A stretch of 64,000 nucleotides of DNA from Anomaloglossus baeobatrachus (taxonomy: Eukaryota > Chordata > Amphibia > Anura > Aromobatidae). Every line of letters starts with the position of its first letter. Position 1 is the stretch's first letter. Below, piece by piece: positions 21,759 through 33,500 of this stretch. The notes beneath the pieces are model-generated. The model searched no databases. It was not told the DNA's origin and saw only the letters and a program-made list of their open reading frames with translations. The stretch is taken from contig NC_134354.1 of the NCBI RefSeq assembly GCF_048569485.1, positions 455,158,307-455,222,306 on the forward strand. The letters are read 5' to 3'. Both the position numbers and the translations under genes were made by a program.

Positions 21759-22341
21759 AGCGGGTTTTACACGCTTTGAGATCGCTACAGCGATCTCGTT
21801 GGGGGTCACGGATTTTGTGATGCACATCAGGTCGCTTTAGCGATGCCATTGCGTGTGACACCTTTGAGCGATTTTGCATCGTTGCAAAAACGTGCAAAAT
21901 TGCTCATCAGTGACATGGGGGTCCATTCTCAAATATCGTTGCTGCAGCAGTAACGAAGTTGTTCCTCGTTCCTGCGGCAGCACACATCGGTACGTGTGAC
22001 ACCGCAGGAACGAGGAACATCTCCTTACCTGCGTCCCACCAGCAATGAGGAAGGAAGAAGGTGGGCGGGATGTTCGTCCCGCTCATCTCCGCCCCTCCGC
22101 TTCTATTGGGCGGTGGTTCAGTGACGCAACTGTGACGTCGCTGTGATGCTGAATGAACCGCCCCCTTAGAAAGGAGGCGGTTTGCCGGTCACAGCGGCGT
22201 CGCAGGGCAGGTAAGTAGTGTGACGGGTCTGGGCAATGTTGTGCGCCACGGGCAGCGATTTTCCCATGTCGCACAACCGATGGGGGCAAGTACCCATGCT
22301 AGCGATATCGGTCTCGATATTGCAGTGTATAAAGCGGTCTT
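21759..22341. mobile_element. Harbinger-like MITE, GCGGGTTTTACACGC ends
   Basis: AGCGGGTTTTACACGCTTTG at left faces a diverged complement (GTATAAAGCGGTCT) at right, with TAA / TTA at the borders. The interior is close, in reverse, to 26473-27044: GATCGCTACAGCGATCTCGT, GGTCACGGATTTTGTGATGC. The CpG-rich core runs from CTTACCT (22024) to AGGTAAGT (22209) and has ATTGGGCGG (22105) and TGTGACGTCG (22131). Confidence 0.75.
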
Positions 22342-22345
22342 TTAT

Positions 22346-22800
22346 CCTAGGTTAATCATGGCAGGCGTCTCCCCGAGATACCTTCCATGATTAACCTGTA
22401 CGTTAAAGTAAATAAACACACACATCCAAAAAATCCTTTATTTGGAATGAAAGACAAAAAAACACCCTCTTTCACCACTTTATTAACCCCTCAAAAATAA
22501 CTCCAGGTCCGACGTAATCCACGCAAGGTCTCACGATGCTTTCAGCTTTGCTACATCGGAAGCTGACAGGAGCGCCAGTAGAACACCGCCGCACCTGTGA
22601 GCTCCATGCAGCAACTGAAGTGAGTCGCGCGATCAGCTGTTCTGTAACTGAGGTTACTCGCGGCCACCGCTCTGAGGTGGAGGACTGCAGCTGTGGTCGC
22701 GAGTAACCTGAGTGAATGCACATCTGATTGCGCGGCTCACTGCAGTCACTCAGGGGATTTGCGATCACAGGTGAGTCCTTCACGTGTTACTGCAAATCAA
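22346..22800 (+). repeat. Module A, part 2
   Basis: Resumes with GCAGGCGTCTCCCCGAGATA, AAATCCTTTATTTGGAATGA and a GC-rich end with GTGAGTAACC-like stretches. No gene. Confidence 0.55.
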
Positions 22801-23278
22801 GCCGCGGCACACGCACAGAGCCGCGCAATCACAATGAAGTCGGGTGAAGTTCATCCGAGTTCATTCTGATCGCGCGGCTTTGTCTCACAGCCAGCCATGT
22901 TCTTTTTGACAGTGCGGTCACACTCAGCTCTGCTGCAAGTCTATGGGGACCGCACAGTGAAAAATGTGCGTTCTGGATGCTTTTGCCACTCTGTCTATGG
23001 CAGAGAAAGCATCCAGAACGCATGAATTCTCCAGGAATATGTGCACATTGCGTTCTGCCGAATGCGTCTCAGAACGCAGCTTTTTCAGCTGCGTTCTGAG
23101 ACGCACAGGCAGTGACTTACACGCTGCGAAATTAAATGCAAAGTGAGCACATAGCTTTATGCAAAGAGGCCTGATTTCACTGGTGTCACTTAGTTTGCTG
23201 GGTACAGCAACTGTGACACAATCAGAGTTGAAAAATGGTACCCAAAATGGTACCACAAAAAAAATCTTCAAGTTGTTG

Positions 23279-24519
23279 TGTGAAGCCCCTCCAGTGCAGT
23301 GTCGGTGCATTACCTTCAGGGACTCCACTCGGCTGGATCTGGTCACAGGTAGGAGATCTTCTTCTTGTCGTGACGCCACTCTCAGAATTGCGGTCAGTGG
23401 GGACCGCCACTGCAGGTTGAGGGACGCCTGGGGCTGATGGTGAGTGCAGTTAGTTGGAATAGCCTCCTGAGAGTGAGGCAAGCCCCAGGGCCCTGTGTAG
23501 GTGTGTAGAACCACAAGGCGCAGAATAACTCCACACAGGCAGAATGTCTTTCAGGGTTTTTACTCACTTCAGGTGGCAGGGTGAGTAACCCGGGCGTAGC
23601 TGGGATGAACCAGGCGGGAACCAGGTATCCTTCAGGCTGACTTCTGATGGTGACTACCAACTCGCCTTCCTTAGCCCTTGGTGGTTTGGGGTGACCCCGA
23701 CTTTTAGTCCCTATGGGGGCCACCCAGGGAAGTTGCTGAAGCCTCACTCCCCTTCGTTTGCCGTTTGCTTGTGGCCTGGACCAGCTCACTCCAGCTGCTT
23801 GCCTCCTGTGAGCTATGGGCCCTAACTGTGGCTACGTGGCTGCGGCTTTTGTGGTGTTGTGGTGTGGGCTTTGAGGGCCCCACACCGGCAGGTTTAGCAA
23901 GGAAAGGTGGATCTATCCCCGCTCCGGGATCTGCCGCCCATTTGGGCCTGGTTCTCCCTAGCAGTCTCCTTACTTCCCACTCTGTGCTCTCTCTCTAGCT
24001 GGAGATGGGTTTCGGGTAGCACTCCTAGGTGACCGTTCTCCCCCGTCGGTAGCCACTGCGCGGACGCTGTCAGACTCCAGCAGCCCAGGGGAAGGGGTCA
24101 GCTCTCCTCGGAGCTCCCTGGACTCTGCTCTGAACCGGCTCACATCTGGGACCTTCACTGCTGCTCCTGTCAGAGCTTCACTTTCCTGCTCCTCACTCTT
24201 CCACACTCTGCTGCAGACTGTTTACTCCTCCTTCTCTTTTCCCTTTTGTGCCTGCCTACGCCACCTAGCAACCAGATTCTCTTACCACACCCCTTGAGAG
24301 GAGATGGAGGCTTTTGGCCCCCTCCACTATTCCAGTGAAGGTGAAGGCTTTTCCCCCTCCTGGGATCCCCAGGGGTCCTCTCATAGGTACATGTGTGAGA
24401 CCTGATCACTATGCGCCTGTGTAGTCACACCTCGGTCAGCCTTCTGGATTACCTGTATTGTACTGTCCCCAGCATGGGTGCGGTACTCAGTGGTGCCTGA
24501 CCAGGTCAGGGGCGCCACA
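23279..24519. mobile_element. Solo LTR of an LTR retrotransposon (fossil)
   Basis: A 1241-bp unit starting TGTGAAGCCCCTCCAGTGCA and ending GGGGCGCCACA, with TG...CA termini and a 4-bp GTTG duplication on both sides (23275-23278 and 24520-24523). No internal coding region adjoins it, so it is a solo LTR left after recombination between two LTRs. Whether it is ERV or Gypsy kin cannot be told from the LTR alone. Intact flanks suggest moderate age. Confidence 0.75.
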
Positions 24520-24657
24520 GTTGCACAAAAAATAAGCCCAAATACAGGTCTGTTAGCTAAAAAGTTAAAAAGTTACAGCTCTCAGAATATGGCTATTAAA
24601 CATTAGACTGTTAGCTAAACCAGGTGATGTAGGCGAGTTCGGTCAGTGTTTGTCTAA

Positions 24658-25216
24658 GGCCCCCTTCACACGTCGGTGTCCGGTACGTGTTTGGTCCGTT
24701 TCCTCACGTGCCGGAGACACGGGCACACGTAGACCCATTAAAATCAATTAGTCTGCGCACACGTGTGTGTTTTGCCATGGACCGTGTGTATGTGTGGAGC
24801 ATACGTGTTCCCATGTGCTCCACACGTAGATATGTCAGTTTTTCTCCGGCATCACGGGTGTGACACGGACTGCACGGATGTGTTCTGTGTGATACGCACC
24901 GAAGAAAACACACATGTCTGTGAAAAAAAAAAAAATTCTATACTCACCTCCAGCCCTGCTGTCTCTGCCGCTGCTGTCACTTGCTTCTGACCCCCGCTCA
25001 TTAAACTCATTGCATATTCACTTCACTGCGGCCGGAAGCAGCAGCAGCGGTGAGTCGGCAGGACCGGAGACCGTAGATCAGCACCACGGACAGCAACGCC
25101 AGGGACAGGTGAGTAGAAAGTTCCCATTCTCCGTGTGTTATGGCACACAGATGATAATACGCACCTTTGACACGTCCGTGAAAAACGTGCGTGATTTTCA
25201 CAGACGTGTGAAGGCT
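24658..25216. mobile_element. PIF/Harbinger MITE related to 10826-11457
   Basis: Starts at TAA with GGCCCCCTTCACACGTC and ends GACGTGTGAAGGC. The interior matches the element at 10826 (GTACGTGTTTGG, GGAGACACGGGCACACGTAG, CTGTCTCTGCCGCTGCTGTC). The core runs between ACTCACCT (24942) and AGGTGAGT (25107), a symmetrical pair of near-consensus donors facing outward. No transposase. Confidence 0.85.
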
Positions 25217-26206
25217 TTAGAATTCAGTTGACTTTACGATTGCCAATCTTACTGTTCTCAAACGTCATCACCAAAGGATTCTGGCAGTGGCTTAATTATA
25301 GAGAATACAAGAGCGATCTGCAGAATGAGCGCCCCAGTGTATCAAGAAATAGGGAAAGATAACTTTTGGACAAACGATCAGCTGAAGCATTGTTCGCCCG
25401 ATAGCTATCTATTGTATATTTCCTTACTGTGCCATTTCGATAAAAAATAATCATTAGAATGTTTTTTATAATGTGCTTGCTGGCTCCCCTAATCCAGAGG
25501 GGTGAGGGTTTATACTAGTGATCCCTATTTTATCCGTTTCTTCCTTTTGCTCACATTTTTCCATTTTTCATTAAACTCCACTCTAACCCAGTAATTATCT
25601 CAGGCGTATGGGAAGAGATTTGTTTTGGCCCCTTCGGTTTATGATTGTTTTATCTTATCTTTCTAGTGTCTTGCTGTGAATGAATATCATTCAATCGTAT
25701 AAAAATATAATGCAAAAATCAATCTGATACTTACGGAGACAATTTGTGTTGTGGAAAGCGAGACATACTTGTATGTGTTCTGAGCAGGAGGTCAGCAAGC
25801 AGATACGTGCCTGATTCCTTTCATAATAAGTGCTATGCCCTGCGGATAGATTAGCCTGTACGACCAAGAATGCATAGTATTTCTCCTAATTTGCTTTCTG
25901 CACAAGCACAAAAACATCTATTTATCTAGTCTATTATGGGCCAAATGTCCATGAACAAACCCTACCTAATGTTTTCTGTCTATTTAGATAATAGAGTCTG
26001 TGCTGCCTCACCTTGTAACATGCTGTTAGGCTATGTGAAAATGCTAAGAAACAACATAAAGCAGAAAATGTTCCTTAAAGGCAGGAAAAGAAAAATCATT
26101 CTGCCCGATTCACAATCCATAGAATACAAGAGCTCCAGCAAGTGCATCATTTTTACTTGTAATAAAAAAAGAGACCCAAATAAAAGAGCAACTTGTGGGT
26201 TTATAT

Positions 26207-26210
<4 letters not shown>
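25217..26210. other. Unrecognised, AT-rich sequence
   Basis: No frame with coding character, no terminal repeats and no RNA signature seen. It is probably host intergenic or intronic DNA. Confidence 0.5.

Positions 26211-26255
<45 letters not shown>
26211..26255. repeat. (TA)n microsatellite
   Basis: An uninterrupted run of about 22 TA units directly beside a T2-type element. Confidence 0.95.
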
Positions 26256-26258
<3 letters not shown>

Positions 26259-26263
26259 CTTAA

Positions 26264-27412
26264 AGTGGTTATCTTACCTGGGACTATTTTTTTTCTGGGC
26301 CTAAGAACTTACAGGCAGGTAGTTGATACCTGCCTCTTCTGCTCAGCGTCATTGCAGAGCGTTTATGGACCGCTCCTGCTAGCGATTCTGTGGCTCCTCT
26401 TCCAGTCTGCTCTATTGATGACTTGTTATGGCTGATGTCATGCTGATTGACAGCCGGTTCCTTGCTGCCTAAGGGTGGCTTTACATGCTGTGTTATCCGG
26501 CCCGATATCGCTAGCATGAGACCCGCCCCCATCGTTTGTACGCAACGGGCATATCGCTGCCCGTCGCGCACAAAAATCGCACACCCCCGTCACACGTACT
26601 TACCTGCCCTTCGATGTCGCTGTGACCGGCGAACCGCCTCCTTTCTAAGGGAGCGGTCCGTTCGGCGTCACAGCGACGTCACTAAGCGGCCGCCCAATGA
26701 AAGCGGAGGGGCGGAAATGAGCGGGACGTAACATCCCGCCCACCTCCTTCCTTCCGCATTGTGACCGGAGGCAGGTGAGGAGATGATCCTAGTTTCTGCG
26801 GCATCACACGTAGCGATGTGTGCTGCCGCAGGGACGAGGATCAACTTTGCCCCAGCGACAGCAGCGATAACTGGCAGTGGACCCCCATGTCAATGAGGAG
26901 CGATTTTGGATGTTTTTGCAACGATCCAAAATCGCTCCTAGGAGTCACACGCTACGACATCGCTACAGTGGCCGGATGTGCGTCACAAAATCCGTGACCC
27001 CCAACGAGATCGATGTAGCGAAATTGTAGCGTGTAAAGCCCGCTTAACTGTGGGGAGCTGGCTATCAATCAGTATGATGTCAGTAGTCACACACTGTTGA
27101 CAGAGCAGCCATTAATATGAAGAGCTGCTCTGTTGACGTTAGGTCAAATGAAGCAGCAGAGTCCATGACCACTCTGGGCTGGCATTGGGCAAAATAGGCA
27201 GGCAGTTAGCAACTGTCAGTTCTTAGCCCCATGGGAAAAAAAATGAATAGACCTGGATATAATAGTGCTATTACAGTTGTATAAGTAATAAGTGGTAGAC
27301 CTGTGGGGTTCCAACATATGGGATCCTGATCAATCAACAGAATGAAGACAGCCACCTAAAGTGCTCAACCGGAAAATAGGTACTCCCTCATCACCACCAC
27401 TGGAATAACCCT
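26264..27412. mobile_element. T2-type element with a nested Harbinger MITE
   Basis: TTAA on both sides (26260-26263, 27413-27416). The left end is AGTGGTTATCTTACCTGGGA and the right GGAATAACCCT. The nested MITE occupies 26473-27044. A second copy of the family, in the opposite orientation and carrying a different insertion, lies at about 34100-34878; the shared blocks are GATGTCATGCTGATT and GGCAGGTAGTTGATACC. Confidence 0.8.
26473..27044. mobile_element. Harbinger-like MITE, GGCTTTACACGC ends
   Basis: GGGTGGCTTTACATGC and GCGTGTAAAGCCCGCT are inverted termini with TAA on both sides (26470-26472, 27045-27047). The core runs from ACTTACCT (26598) to AGGTGAGG (26773) with GCGACGTCAC (26674), CCCAATGAA (26693) and GGGGCGG. 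It is the same family as 21759-22341. Confidence 0.8.
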
Positions 27413-28353
27413 TTAAGCATCAGGATCTGGAGTGATGAAATCTGCCAAATATAGGGTACTCTGCCTGATAAATAATGAAGTGAAGGTAGTGGAATTGCCA
27501 TGGTTCCTTCATTCATATGCTGGTAAAAGCACGTTCACAGGGCTCTGTTCCAGTGACTATGGACTACAGACATGGCTGCTGGATTATGATCCTCTGAATG
27601 GTCGTTTTGCTCAACTCTATATTATATAATGCAGTGTATCTAAAATAAATGGTATGAATATAGTAGCTAAAATATATTCGTGCTTCCGAAGCCGGCTGTA
27701 ATGGATTATTTATGATATGGATTTTGACAATCTTTATGTATTATGCAGATTTTCATCCTATGCACTGCAAAAGGTGAAATCCATGGAGAAAAATTGCATT
27801 TGTCAACACAACAACCCCCATTCATGTTTTGCAAATTGCTGCCAATATTCTATGCAAAAGCCACATCAAATCAGTCACATCTGAACATTACACTAAAACT
27901 GTCTTTATGTTGGATTCTTTAATTTATCCAGGTTTTAGATTTTTGAGTACATGCCGCACGGATCCTTTTTTCCTGAATGTGAATGATAGTAATAATTGAT
28001 AAGTAATAGATTAAAAGATAAAATATCTGTGGATCTGAAAAATAGATTGAAATTCACTGCAGACAAACAAACAAAGAATACCACAAAATCTGGAGTTATT
28101 TTACCTTGCATTCTTTTTCATATTCTATTTTCTTTTGATTTGGCCACTGAAATAAAAAAACAAACAAAAGATGAAAGCTTTTCATTGTTCAACAATTTAG
28201 ATCTTGTGGGTTAAGATTTTGGTAGGTCAGGTTTGGGAAGAAATGGAAAAAACATAATGTTTAAGCGTAAAAACACAAACACAGAATTCATCTGTGACTT
28301 GGACTGAGCTGACTCAGTTTGTGCTCAAGACGAAGTGTGCAATAATTCATAAC
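27413..28353. other. Unrecognised sequence
   Basis: AT-rich and without recognised features. The short open frames have no domain match that I can see. Confidence 0.5.
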
Positions 28354-28596
28354 TAGGGATGATCGAATATCTAAAATATTCGGCTTCGTGAATATTTGCC
28401 GAATAGGTCACTGCTATTCGACTATTCACGAATATTCGATGCACAATGTAAGTCTATGGGAAAACCGAATAACAACTATTCGGAGCTATTCGAGTGTCAC
28501 ATAGACTTACATTGCGCATCGAATATTCGCATAGTGGTGACCTATTCGTCGGACATTCGTGAAGCCAAAAATATTTGAAGTATTCGATCATCCCTA
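28354..28596. mobile_element. Short hAT MITE, TAGGGATGATCGAATA ends
   Basis: TAGGGATGATCGAATATC and its complement GTATTCGATCATCCCTA bound a 243-bp near-palindrome rich in GAATATTCG. Flanks TTCATAAC and TTCGTAAT agree at six of eight positions, consistent with an aged 8-bp hAT duplication. Confidence 0.88.
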
Positions 28597-28604
28597 TTCG
28601 TAAT

Positions 28605-29123
28605 GCGTTCACAATAAACTGCATCATATCTAGCCTATGTATCATGGTCTTTCTAGTGACACTGAGAGCAGCATGGAAATAGCCACAATATCCTTGCATC
28701 CTGATATCGTTGGACCATCGGTCCGTGGATTATGTAGCAGCTGTCCCAATATACTAAACGTCTTTTGTATTGTGATTATCACAACCTAAAAAGGTTGCAA
28801 GTTTTCTTTTGCATGTCATTCCCATGTTTTGTGGATAAGATTCTATTGCGCTTTTTAACCCCCTAGCTCCTGTATTGATGTCTACCATGGGGTACATTCT
28901 CTTGGACTGGTTTTAGATTATGTACTCATGTGCAAACCTTAGCGCATATTCTCATGTACTAGCTTTAAGGTTTGTTCTTATCTTCATATGCTGGCTTTAA
29001 GGAATGTTCTAACCAGCTGGTCTTATGCTGCGTTCAGACACTGTATTGTCCTTAGGATACGTCGTCATGTATTAGCCGATGGGAATGTACTCCTGTGCTA
29101 GCCTTAGGGTATGTTCTTATATA
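28605..29123. other. Unrecognised sequence
   Basis: Contains loosely repeated phrases such as TATGTTCTCATGT and CTAGCTTTAAGG (28910-29115), perhaps a decayed short tandem repeat. No gene. Confidence 0.4.
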
Positions 29124-30708
29124 CAGTGGGGAAAAAAAGTATTTAGTCAGCCACCAATTGTGCAAGTTCTCTCACTTAAAAAGATGAGAGAGGCCTGTAA
29201 TTGACATCATAGGTAGACCACAACTATGAGAGACAAAATGAGAAAACAAATCCAGAAAATCACCTTTTCTGATTTGGTAAGGTTTTATTTGCAAATTATG
29301 GTGGAAAATAAGTATTTGGTCAATAACAAAAGTTCATCTCAATATTTTGTTATATATCCTTTATTGGCAACGACAGTGGTCAAACGTTTTCTGTAAGTTT
29401 TCATAAGGTAGGCACACACTGTTGGTGGTGTGTTGTCCCATTCTTCCTTGCAGATCTCCTCTAGAGCAGTGATGTTTTGGGCTTGTCGCTGGGCAACACG
29501 GACTTTCAACTCCACCCAAAGGTTTTCTATGGGATTGAGATCTGTAGACTGGCTAGGCCTTCATATGCTTCTTCTGAAGCCACTCCTTCGTTGCCCTGGC
29601 GGTGTACTTGGGATCATTATCATGCTGAAAGACCCAGCCATGTTTCATCTTCAATGCCCTTGCTGATGGAAGGAGGTTTGCACTCAAAATCTTACGATAC
29701 ATGGCCCCATCATCCTTTCATGTACATGGATCAGTCATTCTGGTCACTTTGCAGAGAAACAGCCCCAAAGCATGATGTTGCCACCCCCATGCTTCACAGT
29801 ACGTATGGTGTTCTTTGGATGCAACTCAGCATTCTGTCTCCTCCAAACACGATGAGTGTACGAGTATACCAAACAGTTCTACTTTGGCTTCATCAGACCA
29901 TATGACATTCTTCCAATACTCTTCTGGATAATCCAAATGCTCTACAGCAAACTTCAGACGTGCCCGGACATGTACTGGCTTAAGCAGGGGGGACACATAA
30001 GGCACTGCAGGATCCGAGTCCCTGGCGGCGTAGTATGTTACTAATGGTAGCCTTTCTTACGGTAATCCCAGCTCTATGCAGGTCATTCACTAGGTCCCCC
30101 AGTGTGGTTCTGGCATTTTTGCTCACCGTTCGTGTGATCATTTTGACCTCACAGGGTGAGATCTTGCATGGAGCCCCTGATCAAGGGAGATTATCAGTGG
30201 TCTTGTATGTCTTCCATTTTTTTATTATTGCTTCCACAGTTGATTTCATCACACCAAGCTGCTTGCCTATTGCAGATTCAGGCTTCGCAGTCTGCTGCAG
30301 GGATACAGTTTTGTTTCTGGTGTTCTTCAACAGCTCTTTAGTCTTCATCATAGTGGAGTTTGGCGTGTGACTGAGGTTGTGGACAGGTGTCTTTTATACT
30401 GATAACAAGTTCAAACAGGTGCCATTACTACAGGTAATGAGTGGAGGACAGAGAAGCGTCTTAAAGAAGAAGTTACAGGTCTGTGAAAGCCAGACATCTT
30501 GCATGTTTTTAGGTGACTAAGTATTTTCCACCATACTTTGCAAAAAAAATCTTGCCAAATCAGACAAGGTTATTTTCCGGATTTGTTTTCTCATTTTGTC
30601 TCTCTAAGTTGTGGTCTACCAATGATGTCAATTACAGGCCTCTCGCATCTTTTTCAGTGGGAGAACTTACACAATTGGTGGCTGACTAAATACTTTTTGT
30701 CCCCACTG
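29124..30708 (-). mobile_element. Tc1-family element with long inverted repeats
   Basis: CAGTGGGGAAAAAAAGTATT at left pairs with a right end whose complement is CAGTGGGGACAAAAAGTATT, with TA on both sides. The inverted repeats extend about 200 bp and include AGTCAGCCACCAATTGTG and GAGAGGCCTGTAATTGACAT near each end. The size (1585 bp) is full length. The transposase inside is damaged. Confidence 0.92.
29339..30351 (-). pseudogene. Tc1 transposase pseudogene
   Basis: Minus-strand reading begins MMKTKELLKNTRNKTVSL, with the helix-turn-helix block SAIGKQLGVMKSTVEAIIKKW. It ends ANKGYITKY and a stop, both diagnostic of this Tc1 subfamily. The total of 1013 nt is not a multiple of three, so at least one frameshift lies between these ends. 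Plus-strand frames across it are shadows. The enzyme would have cut and pasted the element at TA sites. Confidence 0.85.
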
Positions 30709-30744
30709 TATTGCCCTTAGGATATGTCCTCGTATTGGACTTAA

Positions 30745-30872
30745 GGCCGCTTTACACGCAACAATATCGCTAACGAGATATCGTTGGGGTCAAGGAATTC
30801 ATGACGCACATCCAGCCTCATTAGCGACGTCGTTGCGTGTGACACCTATGAGCGACCACTAACGATCAAAAA
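30745..30872 (+). mobile_element. Fragment of a GGCTTTACACGC Harbinger-like MITE
   Basis: TAA followed by GGCCGCTTTACACGCAACAA and GATATCGTTGGGGTCAAGGA matches the left end of 21759-22341. The right part is missing, and the sequence changes near 30870. Confidence 0.7.
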
Positions 30873-31039
30873 TACTAAGCTTGGAACGCAGCTGTGTTCT
30901 CTCTCAAAGGCTTTGAGAGAAGGCCTTTCGTTGGAGCCACTTTTTCTATTTTCTGGGCTGCTTTCGTCTGATCAGGACCGGACTCCCGAATGTGCTTGGG
31001 TTGGTGAGCTGACAAATATCACCAAACATTTAGGGCAGG

Positions 31040-32637
31040 GTCTCATTTTCATGAGCTGGCATGGGAAGGGGGGGGGGGGGGGGGGTATGGGCTCATTTTC
31101 ATGAGGTGGCCATTGGGGGGGGTATGGGCTCATTTTCATGAGCTGGCATTGGGGGGGGGTATGGGCTCATTTTCATGAGCTGGCATTGGGGGGGGGTATG
31201 GGCTCATTTTCATGAGCTGGCATTGGGGGGGGGGTATGGGCTCATTTTCATGAGCTGGCATTGGGGGGGTATGGGCTCATTTTCATGAGCTGGCATTGGG
31301 GGGGGTATGGGCTCATTTTCATGAGCTGGCATTGGGGGGGGGGGGTATGGGCTCATTTTCATGAGCTGGCATTGGGGGGGGGTATGGGCTCATTTTCATG
31401 AGCTGGCATTGGGGGGGGGTATGGGCTCATTTTCATGAGCTGGCATTGGGGGGGGTATGGGCTCATTTTCATGAGCTGGCATTGGGGGGGGGTATGGGCT
31501 CATTTTCATGAGCTGGCATTGGGGGGGGTATGGGCTCATTTTCATGAGCTGGCATTGGGGGGGTATGGTCTCATTCTTATGAGCTGGGATGGGGGTATGG
31601 GCTCATTCTCATGAGCTGGCATTGGGGGGGTATGGTCTCATTCTTATGAGCTGGCATGGGGGATGGGGGTATGGGCTCATTCTCATGAGCTGGCATTGGG
31701 GGGGTATGGTCTCATTCTTATGAGCTGGCATGGGGGATGGGGGTATGGGCTCATTCTCATGAGCTGGCATTGGGGGGGGGTATGGGCTCATTCTCATGAG
31801 CTGGCATTGGGGGGGGTATGGGCTCATTTTCATGAGCTGGCATTGGGGGGGGTATGGGCTCATTTTCATGAGCTGGCATTGGGGGGGGTATGGGCTCATT
31901 TTCATGAGCTGGCATTGGGGGGGGTATGGGCTCATTTTCATGAGCTGGCATTGGGGGGGGGTATGGGCTCATTTTCATGAGCTGGCATTGGGGGGGTATG
32001 GTCTCATTCTTATGAGCTGGGATGGGGGTATGGGCTCATTCTCATGAGCTGGCATTGGGGGGGTATGGTCTCATTCTTATGAGCTGGCATGGGGGATGGG
32101 GGTATGGGCTCATTCTCATGAGCTGGCATTGGGGGGGTATGGTCTCATTCTTATGAGCTGGCATGGGGGATGGGGGTATGGGCTCATTCTCATGAGCTGG
32201 CATTGGGGGGGGGGGTATGGGCTCATTCTCATGAGCTGGCATTGGGGGGGGGTATGGGCTCATTTTCATGAGGTGACATTGGGGGGGTATGGTCTCATTC
32301 TTATGAGCTGGCATGGGGGATGGGGGTATGGGCTCATTCTCATGAGCTGGCATTGGGGGGGTATGGTCTCATTCTTATGAGCTGGCATGGGGGATGGGGG
32401 TATGGGCTCATTCTCATGAGCTGGCATTGAGGGGGGGGTATGGGCTCATTCTCATGAGGTGGCATTGGGGGGGGTATGGGCTCATTCTCATGAGCTGGCA
32501 TTGGGGGGGGGTATGGGCTCATTCTCATGAGCTGGCATTGAGGGGGGGTATGGGCTCATTCTCATGAGGTGGCATTGGGGGGGTATGGTCTCATTCTCAT
32601 GAGCTGGCATTGGGGGGGGGGGGGGTATGGGCTCATT
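31040..32637. repeat. G-run minisatellite of about 37 bp, roughly 40 copies
   Basis: Each unit has a run of 5-13 G, then TATGGGCTCATTTTCATGAG and CTGGCATT. CTCATTTTCATGAG is itself a short dyad. From about 31557 a second form (TATGGTCTCATTCTTATGAG, GGGGGATGGGG) alternates with the first, and a block of about 433 bp is duplicated (marker GAGCTGGGATGGGGG at 31581 and 32014). G-run lengths vary from unit to unit. Proline-rich minus-strand frames are artefacts. Confidence 0.95.
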
Positions 32638-32749
32638 AGCAGTGTTGTTGTAGCTGCTTGCACTTCTACAGCCCTGCTAGATAGGTGTGAAGTTAGTTAT
32701 TTTCCATCCACCTCATGATGAATTGGCTTGATATACCATTACATACATC

Positions 32750-33500
32750 CTATTATAAGCGGAGCACTGTGCCACTCTCACAGGGCGCACCCCCAGAAGA
32801 CGTATAGGCAGCAGCTGGCACACGGCGGGCATACATCACACAATGACACCTCAGTTGAGGATGCTGCACGTCACCGTCTCAATGAAGAGACCCCCAGCAC
32901 TGTTCACTCGTGGCCCCACCCATCCGTCACTCTGCCAATCACAGGTCAGGTCTCACTGCAGCCCCTCTCCCGACTGGCCAATGAACGCACCGCTCACATC
33001 TCTCGCCCCCGTGCCAGGCAGCCCCGGACTGTGTACGCGCTGCTCGTGCACAGAGGAGGCAGAGAACGGCGGAGCTAGGACACGATGTCGGGGGGTGGGG
33101 GGGACCGGAGCTGACAGGGGCAGCCGCCCGGGACCGGATACAGGTGAGCGACATCTGCGGTGACTTCGGGACCGTCGTTAGGAGCTATGGCCGCCTCTGC
33201 CGATGTGCTGTGCGCAGAGCCCGGGATCATGGAGTAGCGGCTGGCAGTGTGGTGTGCCGCCGGTATAGGGCTGATGTGCGCACATGCCAGCCGGTCACAC
33301 AGCTCCAGGTATCGGCCTCCGGAGCGGTGCTCTCCAGGAGCCTTATGGCGTTAGTTGTGCGAGTTGTCTGCACCTCCTCTTCTCTGCACCGGTACCTGTG
33401 TATGGCGGGCCGGGCTGTGCATGCACCTGGCATCTCCGAGGTGCTGCCTCTCTGTGCAGGCGCCATGGCACAATAGCTGGGGGTATCTGTCCCATGCCTC
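32750..33500 (+). promoter_or_regulatory. CpG-rich promoter and first-exon candidate
   Basis: A block far richer in CpG than its surroundings, outside any recognised repeat. It holds two CCAAT boxes on the plus strand (32935 in TGCCAATCAC and 32978 in TGGCCAATGAA). Purine- and CpG-rich sequence then ends in a strong donor, ATACAG/GTGAGCGA, at 33143/33144. A short upstream frame starts ATGTCGGGG at 33084. This is the best evidence for a host gene in the window, probably a mostly non-coding exon 1 followed by a long intron. The gene is not identifiable. Confidence 0.5.
33144..33149 (+). promoter_or_regulatory. Splice donor candidate GTGAGC
   Basis: CAG/GTGAGC after GGGACCGGATA is near consensus and falls about 160 bp downstream of the second CCAAT box, a normal length for a first exon. 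Confidence 0.4.

Larger units (their letters stand above)
20800..23155. mobile_element. MITE with GGCTATGTGCGCA ends and nested inserts
   Basis: Left TAAGGCTATGTGCGCATTTT and right TGAGCACATAGC are inverted and lie in matching TGCATAA / TTATGC flanks. The interior includes GTCATTGACAAAATGCATGC, a CTGTCGGT-type microsatellite (21140-21240), an ACTCACC (21250) and a CCAATCAC (21434), then module A and another MITE. The same MITE family starts at 61552, where that microsatellite has expanded to over 2 kb. Confidence 0.7.
20558..24600. mobile_element. Remnant of a TTAACCTCTTAACAAC element holding nested insertions
   Basis: The left side begins TTAACCTCTTAACAACCACC, like the other TTAA elements here. 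Pieces at 23220-23278 (GGTACCCAAAATGGTACCAC) and 24520-24600 (AAAAAATAAGCCC, AAAAGTTACAGCTCTCAG) match their 3' part around the solo LTR. The right terminus is degraded. The exact limits are uncertain. Confidence 0.45.

Noticed and set aside
29430-30370. Several plus-strand frames of 60-142 codons
   Set aside because: Shadows of the minus-strand Tc1 transposase pseudogene.
31600-32530. Proline- and methionine-rich frames over 31.6-32.5 kb
   Set aside because: Artefacts of the 37-bp G-run repeat.
31040-32637. Regular repeats that could suggest a CRISPR array
   Set aside because: There are no unique spacers; units are contiguous, variable and eukaryotic in context.
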